A stretch of 64,000 nucleotides of DNA. Origin: Talaromyces rugulosus (Eukaryota > Ascomycota > Eurotiomycetes > Eurotiales > Trichocomaceae). The position numbers and the translations under genes are program-made. Location of the stretch: positions 566,001-630,000 of the forward strand of contig NC_049564.1 of NCBI RefSeq assembly GCF_013368755.1, written 5' to 3'. Shown piece by piece: positions 1-9,819 of the stretch (the first letter of the stretch is position 1; the number at the start of each line of letters is the position of its first letter). Below the pieces are notes generated by a model. It did no database searches, had not been told where the DNA came from, and saw only the letters and a list, made by a program, of their open reading frames with translations.

Positions 1-2250
1 ACTGTTCTTGATTAGTATTTTCGAATAGAAAAGGCGTTGAGAAATCTTACCCGATCGTTGATATTGGCACTACCGCAGATGACAGTCCGGTCATCGACAA
101 TGCAGACCTTTCCATGGATATAAAGCTCTTCCTGGATGAAGTTCTCCTTCTCCGTTTCGGGGTCTTCATTCTCCCATACTTCTTCGCTGACCTTCTTTTG
201 GTTGAGCATAGCATTTTCGGCAATCGAGTCTTTGCTTTTGATTTCCTTTTGTTCTCCGTAGGCTTTCTCCCGCTGGGCTTCAAACCGTCGTAGCTGGTCT
301 ACTCTCTTCTCCACCTCTGAGGAATCCGCGCTCTGGTCAGAGTAGTCCTTTTCTTTGCGATCACCATCTTTGCCGACACTAGGATGGATACTCTCGCTCA
401 TGATTTCCTCGGCTTCAGCGCGCTGGATGTCTTGGTATCGTACACCGGACAACTCTTCTTGCTCTACTAGCTTTGCCGTCTTGTTAATACGATCATATGA
501 CCGCAGGTTGAAGAAAAATATGTACTCTGGGTTGAGTTAGAGAAACCGAATAGCCCATACGGACTGAGAAGAAAAAATACCTGTTGGGTCGACACCCTGT
601 GCTTTGACTTGTTCGAAGATAGAGTGCTCTCCACGGAGAATGCCCTTGTATTGGTAGTCCATAATCGCACGAGTACCAGCGGCAGCATTATCGCGAAGAT
701 CTCCAGCGAATCCGGGAATTGCTGGGATGAGTATGATTACTCTGAATTTTCTGCCTTCTTTGCTAGCACGAACTACTGCATCGACTATGGCACGGCCGAT
801 GGTGTTTTCGACAGGGCTTTGCTGGTCCCCGGTTGCAGTGACTTTTCAGGTTAGAATTTGAGCTTTGATAGATGATAAATATAACTCACCAAAGAACTGA
901 TTTTCGATGTAGACATAATGCTGAGCGTTCCGAATGAGCTCCGAGTATGCGTTTTGGATGCTGTGTTCCGTCAAAATCCCCGATGACCAGTCTCCACTGC
1001 TTCGAACAATTTGTGCATGAACTGTGCCCTGGTCTCCACGAGGCTTGGAGCTCAAGGGCGTCAATGGATGCTGAATATAGTCTCCGCAGGGATATTTTGG
1101 ACGTTGAACGGCAGTAATATCTTCCTCACGGCCTTCAAGCATCAGCCAGTCGACTTTGTTATCTCGCTTATATTTGTCTCGCTTCACGCAGTTCCATCTG
1201 AGGATAAAGTGCTCGGCGATATCGTAGACAGAGTCACCTGTCAGGCCCATTGCAACATCGTGCCAGGGCATGCGTCCGTAATCAGTTTTGTTGAGTTCGT
1301 TGTTTTGCCAGTCATTCACGCTCTGAAAGTCCATGATACGGTTGTTGTTGAAGTCTTGGCCTGGGAAAACCTCGTGCTGGATACCGGCAGGGTGGACGTC
1401 AGACAGCGGGTGCTGGTTGTTGTCCCATCGACCGAAACAGAGATCAATGCCACCGATAAACGCAACAGAGTGGTCGATTATGGCAAATTTTTCGTGGTGT
1501 GCCTATAGAATATGGACATGTTTAGCCCTTTTTCTTTTTTCTTTCTTTCCTGATAGGAAACTCACCCAGTAGAAGGTCATATCTCCCATATTCTCAAACA
1601 TGTTGTGGTCGGGGTGTCGCAGGATATGGATATTCCCAGCACCCTTCGTACCTTCGGGACACAAGTCTCTTAAAGCATTTTTCGTATGTGCAGAATTGCA
1701 AGTAAGTGCTTGTTCAACCTGGCCAGATTCATTAGACTTGCGACAGACACATATGGAAGTCTGCGTACTTCTTTATACACAATGACATAGATTTGTACAC
1801 CGGCTTCGGCGCGGCGCTTGAGAATCTGATCCAGCCTCCATTCCTGGTTGTAGAACGGCGGTCGACGCATGAACAGCTCTGGCGAAATCCACCAGTCTTC
1901 CAGATAGATAGTCTCCTGGGCGCGATCAAGCGCTACCGAGACTGCCCACAGGTAGTCCTGCGCATCGACATACCACTTTACGCGGTTTCCATCATGCTCT
2001 GGCGCAAAGGACTGGAATCGGTGCGATTCGGCAATGGCAGTGCGCTTGCGGTCTGTTTCTTGCTCGTGGGCCTCGTCATGGCGATGGTTGGGGTTGAACA
2101 GATTCTCGATCTTGCCGACCTTGCTTTTGAAATGCGACGCTTTTGCTTTTACGTCGTGCAGACTGGTATCTGTAAAATAGGTGAGAGGTCATATCTCAAA
2201 CAGGCTCCACGGGGTTCTTTACTGTGGAATTTTTCCTTCAAGTGGTCCAT
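1..2250 (-). CDS. Phospholipase D (3' end outside the window)
   Basis: Hydrolyses phosphatidylcholine-type lipids to phosphatidic acid at membranes. Two HKD motifs are visible on the minus strand: HHEKFAIID at 1499-1473 and IHGKVCIVDD near 116-90, the signature of the PLD superfamily with two catalytic halves. Upstream lie the conserved blocks VKWYVDAQDYLWAVSVAL and IYLEDWWISPELF. The start is taken as ATG at 2250 (MDHLKEKFHSKEP), just before a short intron near 2170-2210. Another intron (1719-1768) joins KE to VEQALTCNSAHTKNAL, and others lie near 1510-1560, 850-890 and 460-580. The last exon seen ends at 51 in a GTAAG donor, so the gene continues off the left edge. No PX or PH region precedes the catalytic core, so this is the short fungal PLD type rather than full Spo14. 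No break was seen in the part present. Confidence 0.9.
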
Positions 2251-2717
2251 GGCTAAGCGAGTGATGGTACCAGCAATTGACTGGTGATGAGGCTCAGAAC
2301 AGAGAGACAGCAAAAGAACGATTATAAATATAAACGAAAGAAAGAAAGAAAGGCAAGAAACGAGACCAACACGAGACCCCCCACCACACACACTATGGAC
2401 GCATTCTTCGTAGTGCAGATGGACGTTTGCGCGAGGCAGCCAAGCCAAGCACCCCTCATGACATCATGGGCGATCGCGCTCTTGGCGCTCCCGGTCCTTG
2501 TCTGCCCATCAGCACGTCCTTCTTCTCGAATCGCAAGCCACACCGGAGTGTTAGGCGATCAATTACTACATCGAGCAGATCTGGGCTGGCTTTAGCTTGA
2601 CAGCCATTCCTTGGGATCTCTGGGAGGATGCGCTTTTGATTCGTCGATGCCAAACAGAGTCGCAAGCCTTACAACGTGCCAAGCTGATGCCACGCAATCA
2701 CTTCGACTGAAGGCACA
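2251..2717. other. Divergent intergenic region between PLD and METTL16-like gene
   Basis: About 470 bp separate the two divergent starts. It holds a purine-rich stretch (GAAA repeats near 2336-2353) and no convincing coding exon. It must carry both promoters; no clear TATA box was found. Confidence 0.5.
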
Positions 2718-4733
2718 ATGAACTCGTCTAGGAATATTTATCGACGGGAAATCGATTTTAGAGCCCTAGCCCTCCAGTCGCCGGAGTTTTCAAGACGGTA
2801 TTCTTTATATTTGTCTGCTTTCGTGGGGTTGATTGAGCCTGACACGAGTTAGTCTCAAAGCAAACGATCAATTGGACTTTAGCGATCCAGATGCTGTCCG
2901 GTATGCTTGTTTTTCGATATTTTGTTGCTATTTTCTAGGAAATGTCTGAATAGTGATTTGTCTAGGCAACTGACGAAGAGCCTTTTGGAGCGGGATTTCA
3001 AAATCCGCGTGGACCTCCCTGGCAATAGACTATGCCCCCCGGTATGTTCCTACCCCTCCTCCATGTTATCAATCCACTAAGACGAAACAGGTGCCGAACA
3101 GGTCAGCGAACCTCCCGTGTTGAGACATGTTCTAAACCATCCACAGATTGAACTATATTCTCTGGCTTCAAGATCTTCTTGACACCACCTCGGAGGCTGG
3201 AGACGATGAATACGACCCAGAGAAAGAAGTTCTTGGTCTTGATATGTATGTTTCCTATCTTTTACTTGGGTCAAAGTATACTGAGTTTGAATAGAGGAAC
3301 CGGGTGCTGCAGTATCTACCCTCTTCTAGGATGCTCCATGCGGTCACGATGGAAATTTTTTGCAACCGGTATTTCTTCCTTCTCAAAAACCAAGGGGTCT
3401 AGCTGATCGGACCAGATATTGACGAAGATAACATCGTCTCGTCTCGGAAAACTGTCTCGGAAAACCAGAAAAGTGACCGAATCACGGTCGTCAAGACAGA
3501 CCCAGACGATCTGCTCATCCCGCTTGACAAACTCGGTATTGACAGGTACGGTACCATTCTTTTCGAAGCTATGATTATATTACCGTCTCTATATGAATCG
3601 TCCTTTTCCCTCCTCCTAGTACATACGACCATAGGGTGTGGAGAACAGGGCTTCCCGTCCGCTCAGCCGTACTTAAGCCACACGCCGGCTGGTTAGTAGT
3701 TGGGTGGGTGACCACCAGCGAATCCCAGCTGTTGTATGTTTTTGTTTTTTTGCAGTTTTCGTGTTTTTACTGTTTACTTTCATATTTTTTGATGTTTTGG
3801 CTATAGTGTTGACATCTATAGGCTGGATTTTACCATGTGCAACCCCCCTTTCTACGAATCGGAACAAGAACTTCTCTCCTCGGCAGCTGCAAAGTCAAGA
3901 CCGCCATATTCAGTTAGTCGCTCACAATTCAAATATTCAAGCATGAACTAATAAAAAAAAAACAGGCATGTACAGGAGCAGCCGTCGAAATGATCACTCC
4001 AGGAGGAGAAATCACGTTTGTCTCTAACATGATCACCCAATCTTTGAATCTACAGACAAGGGTTCGTTGGTTTACCAGCATGCTTGGCAAATTATCCAGC
4101 TTGTCCGCCATTGTGCAGAAACTGCTTGATCTTGACGTCGAAAATTGGGCAGTCACGGAATTTGTCCAGGGGAAAGGGACTAAACGCTGGGCTGTCGCTT
4201 GGAGTTGGATGGATTGGAGGCCGCGGAGTGTAAGTCTGTCGAAAATGGCATACGACTCTAGCTCATAACAATCATAGGATTTAAGCAGAGGGCTATCTAC
4301 ATTGCCGAAACACCTGCTACCATTTCCATCACATTTCAACGTTGAGCTCCCCAAAGACACGAAATTGGAACAAGTTTGTAGCAAACTCGAGTCCGAACTC
4401 TCCGTCTTGAGATACCTTGTCCATACTTGGGTTACCAAAGAGTCATGCGTCGGATTTGCAAGAGAAGATGTATGGTCCCGCAAGGCCCGGCGGAAATTTT
4501 CAAAGGAACAACACACAAAGAGCGCTAATGAGAACGATGATCCTGACGTGATGGATTTGGAGGAGCAATGGAAAAAGGCACCCAAAGACGTAGCCGCACT
4601 GGGCTTTCGTATCGATCTGAGACTGGAAGCTGATACTAGCGTAAGCATGGTGATTCGGTGGTTGAAGGGAATGGACCAGGTATTGTTTGAAAGCTTTTGT
4701 GGTATGATCAAGAGGAAATTCGGCGAGGAATGA
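2718..4733 (+). CDS. METTL16-type U6 snRNA/RNA m6A methyltransferase
   Basis: SAM-dependent RNA N6-adenine methyltransferase of the METTL16/METT10D (DUF890) family, which modifies U6 snRNA in other eukaryotes. Ten exons assemble to 442 aa: 2718-2797, 2853-2900, 2966-3041, 3091-3101, 3147-3245, 3295-3368, 3416-3545, 3822-3912, 3966-4229, 4278-4733 (1329 nt, in frame). Diagnostic parts: LDFSDPDAVRQLTKSLL near the N-terminus, LCPPVPNRLNYILWLQDLL, the SAM-binding LGLDIGTGCC (about residues 101-110) and the catalytic NPPFY at about 180-184. ATG at 2718 gives the usual family N-terminus with a short basic leader before IDFRALALQSPEF. One exon is only 11 nt, and the 276-nt seventh intron (3546-3821) contains an entire 5S rRNA gene. 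All introns are GT-AG. No truncation is seen. Confidence 0.93.
3621..3740 (+). rRNA. 5S ribosomal RNA gene, nested in a METTL16 intron
   Basis: 120-nt 5S rRNA. It begins ACATACGACCATAGGGTGTG, contains the internal control region and ends GTTGTATGTT followed by T runs (3739-3743, 3745-3751) that fit RNA polymerase III termination. It is identical to the copy at 38507-38626 except for G instead of A at 3643. It lies on the same strand as the host gene, wholly inside intron 7. Confidence 0.95.
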
Positions 4734-5334
4734 TGAAAATGTGTAACTAAAACCCATGTCAAATTACTGAAAATTCTCTAAATGCTGCTGTATCAGTTGG
4801 CTGGTTATGCTGTCTATTTTACCTCAGGGACTGTCTTTTAGTGCGGTGGTATATATCGTTTGTGGGTCGACAGCCCCCTTGTGACAGAAAGTGATCAGCT
4901 CTGAGAGTCGGATTTTCTGGTGTCTATCCATCTAAGCAAGTCATCATACACGAGTATGTAAGTCAATAAAAGACATCTGAAAGCATACGTATCAGGATAG
5001 TTCCTGGGTTCGGAAAGGGACAAGAAACGTGATGGTATGGGGAGTATTGACCTTGTCTTTTTCTGAATAAGAATTTCAAGTCATGTGCCGCTTTCACAAT
5101 CAATATATGAAACCATCCAGTTGGTACTAAGCGAGGAATGACCACGTGCCCTCTCTCCAGTCTTTGTCTTCCCACAATCCCATCTTCTCTCTTCTTTTTT
5201 TCTCTGCCGTCCTCAGCACTACCAGTTGACCACCAACATCAATATTATTACCCCTATTGTTATCCATATCGTTATCAATGTTATTTCAGTATTCGATATT
5301 CGATATTATTATCCATATTATTATCATCAACAAG
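4734..5334. other. Intergenic region before the small-gene nest
   Basis: No gene seen. Near 5130 a CACGTG box is followed by a pyrimidine-rich tract and an AT-rich leader with repeated ATT/ATC units (5240-5330), running into the ATG at 5335. The CACGTG, pyrimidine tract and CATCAA-rich leader are partly shared with other starts of the same gene family. Confidence 0.5.
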
Positions 5335-5432
5335 ATGATTGGCAAGTAACCCAAACACATCACACTATTTACGGGAAACATAGCTGACAGCTCTAGATAA
5401 TATGAGCGTCGATTCTATGACCTCCTGCTACT
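5335..5432 (+). pseudogene. Truncated copy of the 7-nt-first-exon small-gene family
   Basis: Start ATGATTG (5335-5341) is followed by a GC-AG intron (GCAAGT at 5342, acceptor CTCTAG ending 5396) and an exon reading DNMSVDSMTSCY then a stop. The exon matches the start of the intact neighbour (DNMEVDS) in position, phase and intron end, so this is a related copy that breaks off after about 14 codons. Downstream to 5684 more intron- and exon-like pieces of the family persist (a CCTAAAATAC motif, CAGCCACCACC), suggesting decay after tandem duplication. Confidence 0.6.
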
Positions 5433-5684
5433 GAAGCAGTTTGAATGGGCGGTCCTTGACAACTCCTGGTTCCTCTGAACATATGTCACTAGAATATTTG
5501 ATAGTAGGTTCCCCTAAAATACATGTATGGTGATGTATGATTACTGAGTTTATAGCAGCCACCACCACCACCAGCAGGAGCCACCACCGAAGATCCGGCT
5601 GTGAGTATATCGAACTTCCTATATTCTGATGGATGATAATTGAGTACAGCAGAAGCAGCATCAGCAGCAACAACTACTACTACC

Positions 5685-6418
5685 ATGTTTGGTAAGTGAT
5701 TCAACTCAACATGCCGCATTGCTAAAAGCATGACTGACGAGCTCTAGATAACATGGAAGTCGACTCTAGCACTGCCGGCCCTACCGTCAGCTGTGTGGCC
5801 CAGATCGCGTCTGCGCCCTCCGACCCTGCTGCTGAGAAAGTAAGTCTTATCTGAAATACCTATATCTTGATGTACACTAGCTTACTTTATGGGAACAGCC
5901 AGCAGCAGTAGAAACAACAACAACACCTGATGAGGCGCCCAGCAGGGGCAGCAACAACAACAACAAAATCTGCGGCGGGCGACCAACCTCCCTGTAAGTC
6001 GATTCGAAGAACAGGCATTCTAGAGCGTATGGCTAACGATGTAGCAAAAGGCTGCAGGTTGGCCCGCACCTCGCTCCCGACCCCCTACGGCCAAGGGGAA
6101 GACCAATTGAGGTATGTATTATAATTTATTAAAATGCCATATTATTTAAGCTAACTAATTTAATAGACTATGTTGGTGGAGAGCGCCGAAGTGCGCTCAA
6201 CTGCTGAGCTAAACAAGGCTCAGATAAAATTAAAAGAAAAGCTGATCGCCTTAGTGGCAAAAACAAAAAGCTATAAAATAGCCATTAAAGCTCTTCAGGA
6301 GCTCCTCGCTACCGAGGCGAAAGATGCTGAGAAAATGGAAGCAGAGAGAAAGGTCCTACTACGGATCTATAGTCAGCGTGTCGCTGCCGAGGGCAGCCAG
6401 AAAAAAAGGAAGCAGTAA
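5685..6418 (+). CDS. Small basic helical-tail protein, tandem family copy A (intact)
   Basis: Unknown function. Five exons (5685-5691, 5748-5839, 5899-5993, 6045-6111, 6167-6418) sum to 513 nt, 170 aa. Exon 1 is only ATGTTTG. The protein starts MFDNMEVDSSTAGPTVS, has a Ser/Pro/Thr/Asn-rich low-complexity middle, and ends in a long charged helix (residues about 90-165: AELNKAQIKLKEKL, IAIKALQELLATEAKDAEKM) finishing in QKKRKQ. This looks like a coiled coil with a nuclear-localisation-like basic end. There is no signal peptide or membrane segment. Paralogous copies flank it at 5335, 7774, 8996 (reverse) and 9596. All introns are GT-AG and in frame. Not recognised as any named family. Confidence 0.7.
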
Positions 6419-7340
6419 GGGGGATGGCCCCTTAAGGGGATACTTCAGGTTGGTCTTTGGGCTAGAGTTATCTACGGCCGCCATGTTGCCGCTGATTCCA
6501 AGATAGTAGGTCGCCTAAGATGCCTATATTCTGATGTATGATGACTAAATTTAGAGAAACAGTCACTCCATAGCCAGAAGGAGGCGCCCCTGCTGGGGAA
6601 ACGGAGATGCCTGATGTCGAAGACGATGGTATGCCGCACCATCGAATCGGGGCAGTGGCCCAAACAGCAGCCCGGTGGAGAGGGCGGTGTGCAGATGACG
6701 ACGAAGAAGACCCAGCAGCAACAGCAACAGAAGGAGAATGACCAGTTTCGGGCCCAGAATAACAAGAAGCCCGCCCCAAGTCGCCAAAATTCTCCCACTT
6801 GGGGGATCCAGTCCGCAGAACTGCGGACTGAGCCCGAGATGTTGCGCCCAGGTGGCAAAAAAAAGGATAAAGTCAAGGAGACCGGAAGACGAAATGGGGT
6901 TGCAAGGTCATAACTGAGTTATGGAAGGGACTTTGCCCACGAAAAGAAGGAAACGGAAAGATTCATATGTTGTTGATAGCTGCACCAAAGACCAGAGGTT
7001 GCTTGGGCAGTCAATCTATGTAGTATACAGATAACAATACATGTTCTATTTTTTTTTTTCCTTCGAGACTTCGAAACGAATTGAGTCAAAGAGACTTGCA
7101 TAAACTATTCATAATACAAAAGAAGGGTACGAGTAGTGTGGAGATATTACCTTCCTTGGCCATCTTGGCCTTCAAGACCCTCTCGAGGTCAGCAAACTGC
7201 CCCTCCACTTGGTCGAGATATTGTTTGATAGTTTGCTCAACTATTGAGGAGAAGCAGGAGTTGAGGGGGTATCAAAGAAATGCTATTCAGTCACAAGAAC
7301 TGTGTACGGTCCCTACCACCATTGATAACAATGCAGAAAT
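6419..7340. pseudogene. Degenerate remains of further copies of the small-gene family
   Basis: The stretch holds broken pieces. On + at 6500-6912 there is a family-like intron motif (CCTATATTCTGATGTATGAT) followed by an exon-like stretch rich in CAG/CAA repeats. Its frame starting MPDVEDDG stops soon, and the long open frame (6614-6913) reads KKTQQQQQQKENDQ and a basic end. On - at about 7330-7090 a helix-like piece reads VEQTIKQYLDQVEGQFADLE and KAKMAKEG before a stop. Neither has an intact start-to-stop structure. Orientation of pieces differs, as expected from repeated duplication and inversion. Confidence 0.45.
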
Positions 7341-7773
7341 GAAGCTAGAGCCGGATGTGACTATACATAATTTGTCGAATTGAACTCAGAGAGTGCCATT
7401 GTGCTTTTGTGTTTCGTCTCTCAGGAGCTCGCCCATCACTGGGAGATGCTTGAGTGAAGATTGTCCTTTAAAAATCTAGAGAATCTCTGTCAGTATTATT
7501 TATTAGTATTAAGAAATAGTAAATAGTCACAGGTGATTCCTCAACGCCTATTTCCATGGGCCAATTATGTAGAAAGGCCTTCTTTCCTCAACTTCTAACT
7601 AATTACACCAGGCTAATGGGTTGCCTCTCCATGGTAGTCACCAAACGCTGGTCCTGGATACATATGTAAGTGGGGAATCAGGAAGCATTGATACAGGATA
7701 CGAGGAGAGGAAACCACGTGCTCTTCGTTTAGTCTCCTCTCTCTCCACACTTCTCTCTCTCTCAACAGCCACC

Positions 7774-8274
7774 ATGACCTGTGAGCAATCCAACTTAGCA
7801 TGCTTACTTGTAGAAAACATGCCTGATATTCTCTAGATTCTGTGGACGGCGGCTTCCCTGCCCCCCTCGAGACCACCTCCCCTGCGGCTGCCGCCAATTC
7901 CTCCACCCTCCCGATGATGGCGACGACGATGAAGAGGAAGAGGAAGAATAACGCGAAGAGCGACCCGTTTCGGGTCCAAAAACTATCTTCGGTATGTATT
8001 CAGGATGATACCGAGAGCTGCCGATTCCAATATCTAACCGATGTTTAAACAGTCTGCCCCCCGCCTATCCCACCAGAACGAAAACCCCATGCTGCTACGG
8101 AACGATACGGAGTTGGTGAGCGCCGCAAAGGCGCTAAGAGAGGATATAGAGAAGATAGACGACGAGTTCAATGCTATGAATAGAGTTAAGAAGATTCTCC
8201 AAGACCAGATCAGCAAGCTCGACAAGCGCCTTAACCAGCTCGCCCCAAGCCGGAGAGGGCAAAATAAGAGATGA
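7774..8274 (+). CDS. Small basic helical-tail protein, tandem family copy B (intact)
   Basis: Unknown function, paralogue of the gene at 5685. Three exons (7774-7780, 7837-7991, 8053-8274) sum to 384 nt, 127 aa. Exon 1 is ATGACCT, 7 nt again, with a phase-1 intron. The protein reads MTYSVDGGFPAPLE, then an Ala/Ser-rich part, a basic cluster (MKRKRKNNAKS) and a charged helix (SAAKALREDIEKIDDEF, ILQDQISKLDKRLNQL) ending RRGQNKR. The basic cluster before the helix is the reverse of a leucine-zipper-like layout only in part, so DNA binding is possible but not shown. A CACGTG box and a CT-rich tract lie 40-75 nt upstream, as at 5130. Confidence 0.7.
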
Positions 8275-8488
8275 GCAACTTGCCCTTGCGGCAGTTGAGA
8301 GCGCAAGAAGGGCCAGAAAAGATGATTTGGTGTTCTGTTCTTTTTCTAAGCTTTTTTCTCCTATCGAGATTTTTAATATCAGAATTGAATCAGAAAGACG
8401 CGTTTAAACCATTCATGGTGAAAGGAACCTTACGAGTAGTGAGAAGAGATGTAAGAAATTTTTTGTGTCTGACTCCTATTTTATTATT

Positions 8489-8996
8489 TTACAAACCCAA
8501 CTGTCTTTCAAGAGCCTCCATCTCCTCCTCCTCTCTTTTAAGAGCATCGAATTCCTCCTTCCTCTTGTCGATAAGCCTTTGGAGGGCTTTAATAGCCCTC
8601 TCGAACTTAGCCTGCTTTTTTTTTTATAACTTCGATTTTCGCCATATAGGCGTCAAATATTTCCTCCGCGTTAGGAGATTCTGGGCGGGGCGGGGAAAGA
8701 GAAGAAGCCTCAGCAGTATATGTTTCTGCTGTTGCTGTTGCTGTTGTTGGTGCTGCCGGCTGCTCCTATTAAACCAGTTACTATACATCAAGCTATACGT
8801 ATTTTAGGTAGACTTACGTTCTCGGGATCGGCAGGAGGAGCGGAGGGGCCAGACTCCAAGACCACAGAGACGCCGGAAATAGAGGTGGCAGGGGAAGATG
8901 GGGCGGAGGGAGGAGAGTCGACGTTAATAATGCCTCCAGCTTGTCAGTCATTTCTTTTATAATATGGCATGCCAAGTTGGATTACTTACCAGGCAT
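8489..8996 (-). pseudogene. Small-gene family copy C, frameshifted in an A10 tract
   Basis: Inverted paralogue. Exon 1 ATGCCTG (8996-8990), intron to 8934, exon 2 (8933-8818; GIINVDSPPSAPSSPATS), intron, exon 3 from 8765 (PAAPTTATATAETYTAEAS then NAEEIFDAYMAKIE). At 8616-8625 a run of ten A (minus strand) puts the frame into a stop at 8609-8607. In the next frame the expected helix continues (QAKFERAIKALQRLIDKRKE) to a stop at 8489. One A fewer would restore a family-like length. This is either a true slip mutation or a homopolymer sequencing error. Confidence 0.6.
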
Positions 8997-9480
8997 TGTG
9001 GCTGTTGTTGATGTTGATGTTGATTCTGATGTTGCTGTCGTTGGTGACGGTGGTGGTGAGGACTGGTGGGTGAGAAAAAAAAAGAAGAGAGAGAGAGGGG
9101 CAGACGAGATTGTAGGTAAAAGCCAAAGAGAGTTACATGGAAATTTGCTTAGCAGGCTACAGTGAACACCAATTAAGTGTTCTTCTAAATTGATTACGAA
9201 AAAATGTTGCCGGGTATGGCCTATGTTATGGCTCAATATCTGCTGGTTTTCTACCCCAGCCTCACAAAAGCTCGCCCATTCAGGTCAGTCTATCATAGTC
9301 AAAAGAGTTCTATGCTAAATTTTAACCTGTGATAAAGATACTTCCATGAAGCTATGTAACTTGAATTTGGCGGATAGTTTGGAGATTGAAAACAATGAAT
9401 ATTTCCTAAATGGGAAATCATAAAATAACGCGGGTTTTGGATAAGCTATGCTATATTCGGTTGGTCCACCCACTTGGATA
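8997..9480. other. Upstream region of the inverted copy and spacer
   Basis: Minus-strand leader of copy C: repeated CATCAACATCAGAATCAACA-like units and a CT-rich tract (9070-9095). Past about 9130 no coding structure was seen. Confidence 0.4.
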
Positions 9481-9819
9481 TCGCTGCATGTGATTGGTTT
9501 GTAATTAAAGAAGAATGCTCTCTTCTCTCGCTACCCCCAGAGTCGCTTTGGCATCAGTATCAGCATCAATATTTTATCAACAATAAAACAACAAGATGAC
9601 TTGTAAGTTGCTTAAAATTTACCACGCTGTCTTAGTATATGTAGTGACTGCTTTTACCAAGAAAATAAAGCTTGAAAGATGTATATATAACATATCTAGT
9701 TTCGATCTATCATCTCTGGACTAGTGCTATGCTCTCTTAACTACATGTATCTACATATGTAGATAGAATTAACGATCTCGAAGAGCTGGATGGATGCTGT
9801 AAAAATAACATGGTATCTG
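9481..9819 (+). pseudogene. Orphan promoter/start of another small-gene family copy
   Basis: A leader with CT-rich tract and CATCAGTATCAGCATCAATA (from about 9553) leads to ATGACTT (9596-9602), a 7-nt first exon followed by a GTAAGT donor. An acceptor-like ATATCTAG occurs near 9700, but the following frame has no VDS-like start and stops soon. I read it as the 5' end of a fifth copy without its body. Confidence 0.45.

Noticed and set aside
1011..2287. Plus-strand frames over the PLD gene (1011-1508, 1793-2287)
   Set aside because: Opposite strand of exons carrying the PLD catalytic motif and conserved blocks.
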